This document shows positions 1 through 12,540 of a stretch of 64,000 nt of DNA, one piece after another. A program made the position numbers and the translations under genes. This DNA is from Calcarisporiella thermophila CBS 279.70 (lineage: Eukaryota > Calcarisporiellomycota). The first letter of the stretch is position 1. Each line of letters opens with the position of its first letter. The notes under the pieces were generated by a model. It had not been told where the DNA came from. It made no database searches and saw only the letters and a list, made by a program, of their open reading frames with translations. Location: contig NW_027192216.1 in assembly GCF_041956535.1 (NCBI RefSeq), forward strand, positions 315,807 to 379,806, given 5' to 3'.

Positions 1-807
1 CTTTCTATATGCATTATGCTCCAAAAAAAGCGGATCTTTATATGCCAATTATTTATCAAACCTGTATGTTTGTTTGTTTTCTCGTAAAATAAAATAGGAG
101 AAAGGTGGTAATATAAAAGTGTAGAATAGGTGATTGTGGTAATCAGGAGTTTAACATAAAAAAAGGAAAAAAAGGAATACACAATAGGGGTAGGAAATAG
201 AAAGGGAAAGTTACTGCGTCAGTCCAATATTAGCCCCTTCAATCATCACACCCTGTTTGCACCACCTGCATCGAAACAGATCAATCTCTCGCCTTAATCT
301 TGCACTTATCAATTCAGTTCCTATAGACTCTTCATTAAATTAGGCACAGTTGGTGAGGCACTCGGGTGAAATTCGAGTGTTGAAGTGATAAGCATTGCAA
401 ACTCGTTGCATTCTACAATACTGAGTAAAAGCAGTTTGGGCCACGGGTCTTACAGTTCTTGGAGTTTTAGGTAGATTTAGAATATTTGCGAAATAGAAAA
501 AATAAATTTTTAAGGTTTACTGTATAGTTACTGTATTTATAAGAAATATTTGTTAGATACATTGTGCTATGTTAAAAATAATAGAAATACAGCTAATCAA
601 GTGAATATCACAACTATTCTTTTCTATTTTCTTGTACAAAATTGATATTTTCCATCATAAGTTCTTCGAGTATTACGATGAGTATATTTTTAATGACTAC
701 AATAATACCTTGAAGTATAAATTTGGTATACAAAGCAAGCAAATCCGTGACTGTTTTAGATTATTGCTATAAAAATATACTCCAAACTTCAATAACAAAA
801 TAAAATC
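1..807. other. Left-edge region without a confident gene
   Basis: AT-rich DNA upstream of Elp5. The minus strand between about 213 and 480 holds short open stretches with several cysteines, one ending in a stop near 213. I could not join them into one frame with acceptable splice sites, nor recognise them. They might be the end of a small minus-strand gene or chance. The last ~250 nt before 808 presumably contain the Elp5 promoter; no clear motif stands out. Confidence 0.4.
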
Positions 808-2281
808 ATGGAACTCACTTTGTTAGATAAGATCCTTACAAACAAAGAGCATTCACCACTTATAGTAGTATCTGATACAGTGGAGCAGAGTGGATGGGAT
901 GTTCTAAAGGCTTTCTGGAAGCGCGATCTACAAAGTGAACAGTAAGTTTAAGGGTATCATATATATATCTTAAATGCTCTAACTTTTATCCCAATGAAGT
1001 AACCGCTCTCTTGTGTTGGTCTTAAATGAGACATCACCAGATATTATCAACATCAATGAAAAGTAATTTTGTTCGATAAGTCCGTGCTTTTATTTTTTTT
1101 TTTGCAAGCTAAACATCTTGATTGACCAGAGTAACAATTATCGACTGTTTTTCAAATCCTGGCTGGGAGGAAAAAGTAAATGACTCGAGCTCTACCAAAA
1201 TTATTCGGGTAACTGGCATACAGCTTGTGAGTGAGACCGTAGAGTCGTTGGCGAAAGAGGGTAAGTTTGTTGTATTCGAACCGTTTAATTCTATTCTATT
1301 ATTTTTTTTTTGGAAAATATAGCAATTGCATCTGGTCGAAAATTTACTCTCGTTTTTGATTCACTTTCAAACTTTTTTATGATTAATACACGCATGACTT
1401 TGAAAATGCTTAGCAGATTATCACAGTGCGCTTCAGGTATAATTTCCTATACTATATTACTTCAGTTTCGTTCTCTAAATTTAGTACTTTTAGAAACGTG
1501 CCGAATTGTAGCACTATATCACGATGATATTCCTACATCTGATGCTTTTACAAATTCTTCTGCCACGCCCTCTTGTATACCAGAGCTTACTGCTTCGCTT
1601 TCATATTATGCTCCGACAGTTATCCGAGTTATAAGTCTCCGACAAGCACAATTAGAGACAGCTGATATGATTACTAAAGCTACAAGAATGTCACTTGAAA
1701 AGACTAGCCTAGTGGATGTTGCAAGTAATTCTATCGCAGATTTTGTATGTTGTGTTGAACACCGAAAACCATCTGGTAAAGTGTTGAAAGAGGTACGTAT
1801 CATAACCAATGTTTGCATTCTATTTTGTATAAATTAAAATTTTATGTTGTAGATCGTCATGTGTAAGATTGTAGAAGGTCAAGAGTGGATTCACACATCT
1901 CCTTATAATGTTATTAGAGAAGAAAACTTAACTGACGTCAAAGAAAATGTAGGCTATAATTGTGTATCATTCTTTGGATAGTTTACTAATCATTTGCTCG
2001 ATTACTGTAATAGCAACCTGATCCTACTTTAGAACTGACCACTTTCAACCTATCTCTGACGGAAGAACAGAAACGTGCAAAGAATCAGGTGGTTTTGCCT
2101 TATACAAAGGCGCAACAACAAGGTAATGGTCCATTAAACGTTAAGAAAAATGGTGGCATTAGAAGTATCTGATATAGAAAAATTTGAATTAGGTGAATTA
2201 TCAGGTGGAACTATATTCTATGAACCCGATGCAGAAGATGACTTTGATGACGAGGATCCAGATGATGACCTAGATATATAA
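808..2281 (+). CDS. ELP5: Elongator complex subunit Elp5 (Iki1)
   Basis: Elp5 is a RecA-like ATPase-fold subunit of the Elp4-Elp5-Elp6 subcomplex of Elongator, which modifies wobble uridines of tRNAs. The first exon (808-942) encodes a short start ending near LQSEQ; later exons carry the strand motifs VTIIDCFSNPGWEEK and FTLVFDSLSNFF. The C-terminus is the best marker: TTFNLSLTEEQKRAKNQVVLPY, then GTIFYEPD and an acidic DPDDDLDI tail, as in Elp5 families. About eight exons with introns of 50-90 nt join in frame (for example the donor at 943 and the acceptor before 1133). The stop is at 2279-2281. Exon borders in the middle are my reading and need transcript support. It is the first of five plus-strand genes in a row. 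Confidence 0.85.
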
Positions 2282-2694
2282 TATATATTTCTTAATAATA
2301 ACACGATAAACCAGTTCAACCTATGACAGTCACAAATTTCACACGAGATCTCGGGCCAAAATCCAAACCGAACGGTTCAAGGGAAAAAATTATTACAAGC
2401 CTACGATTTCACAATAAGCAGAACTTTTCTATATAATTTGCTTCTCAAAAACAATTATAAAATTATAAAACTCTAGTTTTCTACTCTCAATTCAAACTGG
2501 CTCCCTTTAGCCTATCGTCTTCACGTATTCGTGCGGCATCCCCACGTTCACACGACGCACTTCGTGACCGCACTCCTACCCCACCCCCACCGCCCCACGC
2601 ACAACCTATTGCCACCTCTCCTTCGTCCGCCAACTGGAGACGTCTCTATTTGCCTTCGTCTAATCACCAAACATGGTCTTCTACGTTCAGCATA
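2282..2694. other. Intergenic region, Elp5 to FAM72
   Basis: About 410 nt between two plus-strand genes. The first half is AT-rich and likely the Elp5 3' UTR and polyadenylation region. Around 2570-2600 a pyrimidine-rich tract (runs of C with A) lies about 100 nt before the FAM72 start and is the only candidate promoter element seen. Confidence 0.4.
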
Positions 2695-3389
2695 ATGTCA
2701 CGTCACTTACGAAGGAAGACAGTAGTACGCTTGAATTGTCGATTCTGCGATCGACTAGTATGTCTAAGGGGAATGAAAGTAAGCTTTTATTGTTTTTATT
2801 AAATTATAAGTCTTACATTGATTTACATTCTTTTCATAGGCAATGCTATTGGCAAACAACTCAGTACAGCTTTATTCTACGGATACGCCACCTCTTTCGC
2901 AAGTTTCAGGCTATCATAAACCATCATCAGTAGATTTGTTTTAACTCTCTGCACTAAATATAGAGTACAGCTCTTAGAAGAAGATTATACAACATCCAAT
3001 TGTGGTTGTAAACTTAGAGATATCGCGTGTCTGGAATGGTAATGTTTTTTTTTTAATTTAATGGTAAAATAGAAATAACATAAATTTTTTTCAATTATGT
3101 TAGCGGTAATGTTATAGGTAATTTATTTTGCATCTCACACAATAATCATATGTTTGTTGAAAAAAAAATTTGATAAACAGGCTACAACATTGTGACGCCC
3201 TGCTCTTCATGCACTAGCTCTGCGAACAATGGCCACTATTTTATGTTTCATATCGATGCCGTCACAGCAGAAGAGAGAGTGGATCCAGCAAGTCAGCGGC
3301 AATTATTATGGGCACATTTGCCGGCGGCAGATCTAGATATGGAATTGAAGAAAATGGGTGATTGGGATTATGAGTTAGTGTGCCGCTAA
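2695..3389 (+). CDS. FAM72: FAM72 family protein
   Basis: Orthologue of animal FAM72A, a small zinc-binding-type protein that in mammals binds the uracil glycosylase UNG2. Five exons join in frame: 2695-2778, 2840-2929, 2971-3038, 3104-3117 and 3181-3389, giving 154 residues against about 149 in human FAM72A. Conserved landmarks follow in order: CRFCDRLVCLRGMKAMLLA, LYSTDTPPL, CGCKLRDIACLECGN, VIGYNIVTPCSSC, NNGHYFMFH. The CxxC pairs that would bind metal are intact. Exon 4 is only 14 nt and is needed to join the two halves of the second CxxC block; the intron at 2930-2970 is only 41 nt. The start is the first ATG in frame with CRFC. The function in fungi is not known; a role next to UNG is inference from mammals. 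Confidence 0.9.
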
Positions 3390-4158
3390 TTCAACTGCTG
3401 TATATTTTATACTACCTAGTGACTTGTATTATATTTTATTTCTTCAAAGCTATTGCTCATTTTTTTATTTCTTATTATTCTTATTCTGGTGCATCTAGAG
3501 CTCAAGTTTTTAAGATTATACCACATATAACTTAATAATACAAAGAACAAGAATCAAACAAGAAAAACGCAAAACTGTAGCGTGGGAGTAAAAGTGAGTA
3601 AATGGTATTGATAATCTATTTCAGAATGGTATAATAGGTATATGCTGTTTAGTAAGTAATTCGATTATTATGACCTATTTCACAAATCTACTAAATCGAT
3701 TTTGTATAAGCATTAACTTGGCGTCAAGAGTATAATGTACAAATTGTATGGGAAATTTGCAGTTCTGATAGTAGAAAATCCTTCCATATATACGACTGCT
3801 AATTAGTAGTTGTTGTGACAAGATTTCTTTGATGCTTTTTGCATTTTTTTACATAGTTTCTGCTTACATGCTTAACAAACATCTAAGTTAGTCTCTCAAA
3901 ACATTCGGACTAAGATAATCATAAAATCCAATATTATCATATATTGAATATCTAGGTATCCTATGCTCACGAAGCTATTATTTCACACGATGATGCAAAA
4001 TTAAGTCCACGATAATACGCATTAGGCGTGATCTAAATATCTTGTTTATTATTCTTTAATAATATACTTAATCTTTTGACTTTACGGAAAATGGAAATTA
4101 GAGTGACGTCAACTATATTATATCTGCACCGAGAGACTCTTCAAATGAAGCTTAAATA
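3390..4158. other. Intergenic region, FAM72 to GH72 gene
   Basis: About 770 nt of AT-rich DNA. I see no reading frame with coding character, no RNA gene and no repeat. It should hold the FAM72 terminator and the GH72 promoter. Confidence 0.45.
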
Positions 4159-5818
4159 ATGAAAGTTACTTCTATATATTTTCTTCTATTGTTTTTCTTC
4201 CTCGAGAAAATTAAAATGAATACCTTTCTGATTTTCTTTGCCCTTTTTTATAAAGTTTCCTGCTTAAATCCCATTATAATAGTGGGGAATAAGTTTGTTG
4301 ACTCTGTTACTAAAGATCTATTTTATATCCGTGGAGTTGCTTACCAGCCCCGAAATAAAGATCCTCTTGCAGATCCATTTGGATGCAAGAGAGATTTCCA
4401 GCTAATGAGAAATTTGGGAATGAACTCTGTGCGCGTGTATGAGGTAATTCTGTAGTTCTCACCATTCTTAACTCTTCCCATGAGAGCTATCAATGTATTT
4501 TTATTGATTCTAGGTCAACAATACTGCAGATCATGATATATGTATGCAATATATGTATGAGGTGGGGGTTAATAAGATCTCCTTAATGGATGCTTGATAT
4601 TAATTATAATTTTAGTATGGGCTCTATCTTATTTTGGATTTAAGTACACCGAGATATTCTATCAACCGCAATTCGCCCGAGTGGACTACCTCCCTGTTTA
4701 AAGAATATAAGAAGACAGTGGATGCGTTTTCAAAATATCCTCATACTCTTGCCTTCTTTGCTGGCAATGAGATAGTCAACGACCCCGATACTTCACGATC
4801 AGCCCCCTTTGTAAAAGCTGCAATCCGCGATTTAAAGTCTTACCTTAAAACAAAGTCCCGATATATCCCTGTTGGATACGCGACCAGTGATGATGTAAGA
4901 ATACGTGATAGGATGGCACAATTTCTGATTTGTGGTGAATTAGACACTCAAACAGATTTCTACGGTATAAATATGTACGAGTGGTGTGGGCAGTCATCCT
5001 ATGTCGAATCCGGTTATGCAGAGCGTACCAACGCATTTCGAAATTATAAAATCCCTGTATTTTTGTCCGAGTATGGATGCAATCAGCCTCGACCGCGTCT
5101 TTTTACAGAGGTCCTTAGCATCTATGGCCCAGAAATGTCCAATGTATTCTCGGGAGGAATAGTTTATGAATGGACAGAAGAAGAAAATAACTATGGGCTC
5201 GTAAAAATTGATGGGCATAGCATACGCTTACTACCGGATTACACGGCGCTCAAACAGCAGCTTGCAAGCGTTCCAGCTATACCTACTTCCCTAATTTCAA
5301 ATATCAATGGCAGTAGTGAATCGGTACAGTGCCCTATTCAAGATAAAAACTGGCAAGCTTCATTTCAATTACCGCCAACTCCTTCAGACGAGAATTGCAA
5401 GTGTATGACAGAGACACTTGGTTGTATATATGATTTAGATCGGGATGTGGGATCTACTCTAGATATGGTCTGTGGAATAACTGAGTGCGAAGATATTAGC
5501 GTGAATGGGACTGGCCGCTATGGCAAATGGTCATATTGTTCTGATAAACAGCGGATTAGTTTTGAGCTTGACAAACTCAGCAAGCTTTCTGGTGAATGCG
5601 GGTTTGGAGGGCGGCAAGTTAAACCCCTGCGTAATTTGGAAGAATGCAATAGTAACGTGATTTCCCGGAGTGGCACGAGTTCAGTAAAAGACAAATCAGT
5701 GAGCAGTGGCAGAATTGCAAAATATCTAGTAAAAAGGAATCAAAAGTCAAACTTAAGTTGGGAATTTGAATATTGGCAGTTATGGTTGCCGCTATTATTG
5801 TACTTGGTACTTTTTTAG
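4159..5818 (+). CDS. GPI-anchored GH72 1,3-beta-glucanosyltransferase (Gas1/Gel type)
   Basis: Cell-wall enzyme that cuts and re-joins beta-1,3-glucan chains outside the plasma membrane. Exons are 4159-4443, 4514-4561 and 4616-5818, all phase 0, giving 511 residues from 4159 or 492 from the in-frame ATG at 4216. The second start gives a cleaner signal peptide and I prefer it. The GH72 domain shows YIRGVAYQPR, GMNSVRVYEV, the acid/base glutamate in FAGNEIVND and the nucleophile glutamate in FLSEYGCNQPRPR. After about residue 320 a cysteine-rich X8/CBM43-like domain follows (CKCMTETLGC, YGKWSYCS). A hydrophobic C-terminal tail preceded by serine-rich sequence suggests a GPI signal. This resembles the Gas1/Gas2 class that carries a carbohydrate-binding module. 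Confidence 0.92.
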
Positions 5819-6222
5819 TGTCTTAGTGAATATTATTCTCATTTTTTAACACCAATTGAAGATATAGGTCAATGGAAATATAAATGCAATTATGGCAAAA
5901 CGTTATAAAGATATTATATATGAAGTATTCTAGGTTGTTAGAAAGAATGAATATAGGATTCAATTGGATTGAATATGTATATTGAAAATTTTACTCAAGA
6001 ATTACAGCAATGCAGGTTTACAAAATGCTTATACTTTATGAATACATATATACTTCAAGTATTTGTCGTTATGTAGAATACTATTGAATACTGTCAGATA
6101 ATATCTTTGTCCGGTTAAAGACATATTAGGTTAGGTTAGATTGTGGAAATTCCTTACACCACTTTCATTTTTGTCTAAACGCGTTTTTCTTATTTTTCAG
6201 CTCACTTTGTTAAATTGCGAAC
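5819..6222. other. Intergenic region, GH72 gene to Cdh1
   Basis: About 400 nt, AT-rich, with no gene or repeat recognised. The tract at 6185-6200 (TTTTTCTTATTTTTCAG) looks like a 3' splice site just before the Cdh1 start, so a 5' UTR intron is possible. Confidence 0.4.
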
Positions 6223-8111
6223 ATGCATGAAGAGTTCAGCAATAGGGTGCGATCAGCTTCTAATACTGCTACGTCCAATTCTTCCTCGACGCTTAGCGAT
6301 CCATTCACTGTTTCTTCCGGCTCCTCCGCCTCTTCTGTAGGTGTCACCTCTCCCGTTAAAAGAAAAGCTTCTACGGTTCTCTACAGTGATAGGTAAATAT
6401 CGAGAGCATTTGTTTTCAATTAAGAAGATTAAATGAATGCTCTTGTACATGCATCAATGTTTTTATACGTTAATCAGAGCTCATTCTATGATTGATTGGT
6501 TTTCACAGATTTATACCAAGTCGTAACAGTGAAGTTGATCTTCCAACAAATTTTAATTTATTAAACGATCCTCCCACCACCCCGCGAGCAAAACGAAAAA
6601 CAACAACTGAACGAGACGTAGATGCTCGTCGAGGTAAATTTTCGAAAATACCCTCTAAAAATTGTATGATTGGGATAGCATAGTTGACTCAAATATTAAT
6701 TTTATCAGAAGAAGCTGACAGGACATTCAATGCACTTCTACGAACAGAACTGTTTGGATCGGAGCAAGTGACAGAAGATATGTACCAGAGTCCGTCCTCA
6801 TCCAAAGGGAGATCTCGAAAGCTCTTTACTTACCGTTCACCGACAAAACGCGAATCCAATTATGATTCGCCTACTCGTGATGCGTATTTACTCAGTCCAG
6901 TCCGCGCGGAGAGTCAGAAGCTATTATTAAGTCCAAGAAAAACTAAGCGACATATAAGTAAAACACCTTTTAAAGTTTTGGATGCACCAGAACTTCAGGT
7001 AATTGCCGAATCTAAATATAATCGGGAATACCAATTCCTACTAACCATTATACCTGCAAAACACAGGATGATTTCTATCTCAACCTCGTTGACTGGTCTT
7101 CGACTAATATACTTGGAGTTGGTCTAGGAAGTTGTGTTTATCTATGGAATGCATGCACTAGCAAAGTCACCAAACTCTGCGATCTCTCTCCTCATGATCA
7201 AATTACTTCGGTTGCTTGGACACAAAAAGTACTTAAAATTATATTGACATGTTATTCAAAATACTGTATTATCTTAACTCCAAATATATAGGGTTCACAT
7301 CTTGCTATTGGTACGAAAAAGGGGACAATACAATTGTGGGATGCAGCAAGATGTAAACGAATGAGAATGCTCTCTGGCCACCTGGCTCGAGTTGGCGCGC
7401 TTTCATGGAATGAACATGTGCTGACTTCTGGTAGCCGTGATAGAGTTATATATCATCGTGATGTCCGTGCACCAGATCCTTATTTCAGAAAATTGACAGA
7501 ACATCGACAGGAGGTATGTTGCAAAGTAGCCGAACTTATAATATGTACCTGACTTTTATTCCCTTTTTATTTAGGTATGTGGCCTCAGATGGAGCCCTGA
7601 TGGGAGTCATCTCGCAAGTGGTGGCAATGATAACAAGCTCCTTGTTTGGGATAAGTTTAGTGATGTTTCACTTCATCGTTTCACTGAGCATACCGCAGCT
7701 GTTAAGGCAATCGCATGGAGTCCTCACCAACATGGCCTACTTGCAAGTGGAGGGGGAACTCAAGATCAGCGGATCCGATTTTGGAACACATTAACGGGTG
7801 CTGCGCTTCATAATATACATACTGGATCCCAGGTGTGTAACTTGTCATGGTCCAAGACGGCAAACGAACTAGTGTCTACACATGGTTTCTCTCAGAATCA
7901 AGTAGTAATATGGAGATATCCCTCTATGGAACAACTGGCGGTTCTTACAGGACATACTTATCGCGTTTTATACCTTGCTATGTCCCCTGATGGTCAAACA
8001 ATCGTAACAGGTGCAGGAGATGAAACCTTACGATTTTGGAACGTTTTTAACCGTCGCGCTACTGAGTCAAGAGATGAAAGTTTATTAGATGCATTCTCTC
8101 AAATTCGATAA
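6223..8111 (+). CDS. CDH1: APC/C activator Cdh1/Fizzy-related (WD40)
   Basis: Substrate-recruiting co-activator of the anaphase-promoting complex in late mitosis and G1. Exons are 6223-6392, 6509-6633, 6709-6998, 7067-7228, 7292-7513 and 7575-8111. The C-box DRFIPSR is assembled across the first intron. A Cdh1-type linker follows (KLFTYRSP, ISKTPFKVLDAPELQDDFY), then seven WD40 repeats starting at FYLNLVDWSS with GSHLAIGTKKGTIQLWD, ELVSTHGFSQNQVVIWRYP and MSPDGQTIVTGAGDETLRFW. The last two residues are Ile-Arg, the IR tail that docks on the APC/C. Several SP/TP sites in the N-terminal 150 residues fit control by CDK. The KVLDAPEL motif and C-box context favour Cdh1 over Cdc20. Confidence 0.93.
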
Positions 8112-9724
8112 TCTTGCGGTTTATATTGTTGTCTATTTGTATATCCTACAATTCAGTCATTATATCATGTTCCTTTTAGCTTTTTTTTTTGTATTGTAGA
8201 AAGTTTTCTTATATTTTGTTATTTCGCTTGTTGTTTTAGCATTGTGCGATAAATTGAAATTTTCAAATCAATGCAGCTGTGAAACTATTCCAAGTTAATA
8301 GAATTGTATGAGGATAAGATATAATCCGGAGGAGTGTATAAGAGTGAAAAAGGACTCATTTGACGGGTTTATATCTTTTATAAGTGAATATTTGGTGTTA
8401 ATGGCTACGTTTATTTTAAAAATTCTCCAACGGCAGCAGGAATTATCAAAGACTTCACCACAACGCCTACTATCAAAGCCCTTTCTGATGGACCATGATA
8501 ATTTACTATACTCTTGGATGGAGGATGTTCGCAAATAATACGCTTATCTTCAGATGGCATACATATACCAAGTATCTGGTTCTATCCTACCGAGTTCTTT
8601 GTGGAGAAATATTGCTTGAATAGTCACAAGCACATATAATAGGAAACTACTGTGTTGCTTATAACGTGGATTGAAGATGTCGATTTTTGCTCCGGCGTGA
8701 AAGTAACTTAAGCGCTAGTTGTCGTAAACACATATATAGATCTATCCTTAATTCGGGTCGCATCGATGCTGATGCGACTAATGCAACGTAATTTCGAATT
8801 AATATTGGCATGGCGATGGATATTATCAATTGAAATTCGGAAAAGATTTGTTATGATTTGAAATATTCCAATCTGCGTTGTTCAAGAAACTGAATAGGGA
8901 TGGTTTATTTTAATCACTACATACTTTGGGGCAATTCTATTTTCAGACTTGTAGCAGGTTTGTATAAATGAATATCACGAGAATAATGTGAGCTCCGCCG
9001 TAGCTCATCTTCGATCCATCTTTCTAAAGCGGCCAAAGATTTAATAAGAATCAACCTGGACATTTTATATTCCCTTAAATTTTCGCTTGATTGGACCAGA
9101 GAGGTAATATTCGTATAGCTTTGAACTCTCGACTCTCGACAAAGCGAAGCTCCTTTGTGTTTTGTAAATGCAAAATAGATATTCTGGGTTTATGGAGCTG
9201 AAAATTAGAAATTGAAAATGTAGTTTGTTCTGAACAGTCGCAGAGAATTTGTAATTCATTCTACTTGATAATGGTCATATTGATAGAAGTGCGATTGCCT
9301 TGATCAAATTTGTCAATATCAGGATATTTTGCAATTCCGATCAGATCTTATTTGGCACCGAAGCTTCGATTCAAATCATTTGGCCATTATTATGTAGGTA
9401 AAAAGCCTCTATGGCTTGGATTACCTACCCTCATTTTCTCAACTTTGATCGCGAAGAGAGATATATGTGATCCCAACATTTTAGCTGCTGATGACTAGAG
9501 TTCGTTTCTAATTATTAACATAGTCCAATTTACTCTCTATTGTTGATTCCAATCTTGAAACTAAGATGGACTCAATTAACTCTCAATTTTCTTTTTAACT
9601 TAAAATAATCTCCTGTTTACTTACTCCTTTCATCAGCGCCATTAATTCTTCTAATTTAATTTGGATATTGCCTGCCAGTGTTTCCTATTTCTTTTTACGT
9701 TCATTTTCGTCAACTATCTACATC
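8112..9724. other. Long region without a confident gene
   Basis: 1.6 kb between Cdh1 and the phosphodiesterase, AT-rich. Short frames exist on both strands (plus 8308-8538 and 9310-9498; minus 8917-9063 and 9065-9259), none longer than 80 codons and none with a family motif I know. The minus frame at 8917-9063 starts with ATG and ends in a good GT donor context, but I could not extend it. A small unrecognised gene or a non-coding transcript is possible. Confidence 0.4.
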
Positions 9725-12540
9725 ATGGAATCTTCACGGTGTGCACTTCTCATGGTGGACAATTCCTGTACTGACACTATATACTTACAAAGACGTGTGC
9801 AGGGGGTCAAGAGGGAATTGGAATGGATGCTAGAGGAATTTACTGAAGGTAGCTGGAGGTGAAGAAGATGTTTGATGCATAGGCTAATTTTTTAATTTTA
9901 GTGGTGCTGGTACCTTCCAATGATGCAGCAATGAAATTTTTGGAGCAGAGACCACGAGTTGGAGTATTGCCTGTTATTGCGCTCATAGATGTAGATATAT
10001 CTGGAGTAGAGTTGCTAGTCATGATAGCAAGCAAGCTTGTAAATGGGATGCTACATGATGTAGTGCCTGTTGGTGAGATGATTGCACAATATTTTTTTTA
10101 TAATTTTCACTCTCTAATACTTTATTTCTTGCCTACCTCTAAATATTTCAAGCATGCTCCAAGAACGATTCACCGAATTTCATGCTACAATGCATAAATA
10201 TGGGGGCTGCTGACTACCTACTTAAGCCGCTCTCACGAGAAACGATCAAGACTTTGTTTTTAGTAATATATTTTTTGATTCTTTTATGTGAATCTTTCTA
10301 ATTTCGTTTTACGACCAGAACATGTATAAATATCGAGTATCTGATCATTTGCTCGGTTTGCCCGCGTGCACTATAAGAGCCCAACCGAATTCAAAGTCGC
10401 AAACATGCCCACGACTTCGTGATCGATTAAAAGAAGTTTTAATCAGAGATAGATGGTAATTGATAATAGGGCTCTGCCCCTTTCCTACATGTCCGAAGTT
10501 AACTTTCAATATAAATTATATAGGCTGGGAAACTTTCTTATGGAGTATTTTTGCCCTCCAATTGCCTCTGTAGACTTGGGATATCCAAGGTAAACACATA
10601 AAATAATATACGGGTAAACCTATATTAAGACTGTTATTAATAAACTTTCACAAATAGATTAAATTCTACTGCGACGGAAGAGAGAAATCTCATCTTGAAA
10701 TCTCGCTTATGCAGCTGGAATTTCTGCACTCAAGATTTATCAGAGGAAGATTTGCTACGTTGCGTATGCCTAATTTTTGAGCAAGTTTTAAGCCTGGAAG
10801 AGTGTCCATATAAAAACCAAGGTACTTTACTGGATGTATGAATATGCTATAAGAACATTTATATTTATTTGTTATAATTAGCAGAGCGGCTACATCGTTT
10901 CGTGTTAGCCCTACGCAATTCGTACCACCATACTAATCCGTATCATAATTTTATGCATGCAGTCGATGTTCTTCAAGCAACCTACTATTTTTTAGTTCAA
11001 ATGAAGCTGTTGCAACCTCTGGCACAGGGTGATACTCAGCCAATCTCTCGTATACCCTTCTCAATCAGCCTTCAAAGAGAGTCTCAAGTTCAGCGGCTTT
11101 TCCGACACGTAGATATCCTAGCTCTTTTATTAGCTTCCATTGGGCACGACATTGGACACCCTGGCTTGAGCAACATGTTTCTGGTAATTTTTTTCTCGAA
11201 TTTTTCTATTTCTCAAACTAAATTTTTAATTCATAAATTCCACTAGTCAAATTTGTCGTGTCCCCTTGCGCTATTATATAACGATAAATCGATTCTCGAA
11301 AATTTTCATTCAATGGCACTATTTCAGCTGATGAAAAAGCACCACTTTTGCTATAGCGATGAGCCTAATGATAAAGAATATACAGGTTAACATTAATGTA
11401 CCGGCATTAAATAGGTCTGCATATTTATCATCTATTTTCATGACATAGGATTCCGAAAGCTTATTGTTAATTCTATTCTCGCAACTGATATGGCACTACA
11501 TTGGGATTATATCACCAAGCTAAAGGATCATCTTGACCGACTCATAAACCATGATGTTCTGAACTATGACCCACAATTGATGGAGCAGGATCGCCTTCTT
11601 ATATGTGGAATTCTTATTAAATGTGCAGACATTAGCAACTGTGCTCGCCCATTTCAGATTGCAGAACAGTGGTCAAAGGTACTAATTGAAGAATTTACAT
11701 GTCAAGGTGATCTAGAGAAAGAGCTCCACCTTCCAGTTTTATATATGAATGATCGAGATAAAGTGACCGCTGCAGATTCCCAAATTGGATTTATATCCAA
11801 TTTGGCTCTTCCTCTTTTCGAAGTTGTTGCAAATCTTATTCCTGGTAATTTTTATTATTTTTAAAGAAATTTTATATTTAAGATTATTAACGAATTGATT
11901 TTAAATATAGAAATGGGGTATTGCGTCGACTATCTTTTTTCTAATAAAAAGGCTTGGGAAGATAGAAAGTATCTGTCGCAAGATAAGGAAATTGCTTCGG
12001 GTAGGCTTATTAATATTTCTTATTATAAGTCTAGTGAAAAATATTTATGATTTATGATATTTATACGCAATAGTTTCTCTTATCCAACAAGATAAAGTGC
12101 AAATTGAGAGCTCTCCAAAACCTGATCGTGCTTGGAACCTTGAAACTTCGAGTGGTAGTGACGTAGAAGACGAGGACGAACCACCTGAAATGACGAGGTG
12201 GTACGATGCTGTAGAACATTTAGTTGAGGCAACAAGCCCTCCACTTTTTCCTCGAGCATCTGCATCAATGACTCCTTACTTGACACTCATTGGAGTTCGC
12301 GAGGGACGACGTGGTTCACTACCAGCTAATCTCAACTTACGGCAAAATTGTGCAGATAATGACACTAACAAATCCCAAGAGCATGAGCGTGTGTTTAGGC
12401 CTTATCTTCGACCTTTCGAGGGATCGCTTACGCAACGTCGGCGCTCTACACCGACAATTATTTCTGCATGGTCAAGCAATAGGGACGTGTTTGTTGAAAA
12501 CTTGAGAATGGGGGGAACAACTTGTGCGGGGAGATCGTAG
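9725..12540 (+). CDS. Class I cyclic-nucleotide phosphodiesterase with N-terminal receiver domain
   Basis: Hydrolyses cAMP (possibly cGMP). Eleven exons join in frame: 9725-9848, 9902-10072, 10153-10262, 10319-10455, 10524-10589, 10658-10821, 10882-11183, 11247-11385, 11449-11844, 11911-12000 and 12074-12540, giving 721 residues. Residues ~6-140 form a response-regulator fold: ALLMVDN, a phospho-acceptor-like Asp in ALIDVDISG, and GAADYLLKP with the conserved Lys. From about residue 200 the PDEase_I domain shows YHHTNPYHNFMHAVDV, the metal site GHDIGHPGLSN, SPLALLYND-like sequence, the helix with ATDMALHWDY, and the late metal Asp in IKCADISNCARPF. The acidic, low-complexity C-terminus is unassigned. 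The start is placed just before the first receiver strand. Mammalian PDE8 also joins REC to a PDE but has a PAS domain between; none is evident here. Confidence 0.93.

Noticed and set aside
213-480. Possible cysteine-rich minus-strand gene end
   Set aside because: The two open pieces cannot be joined without making a stop, and no family is recognised.
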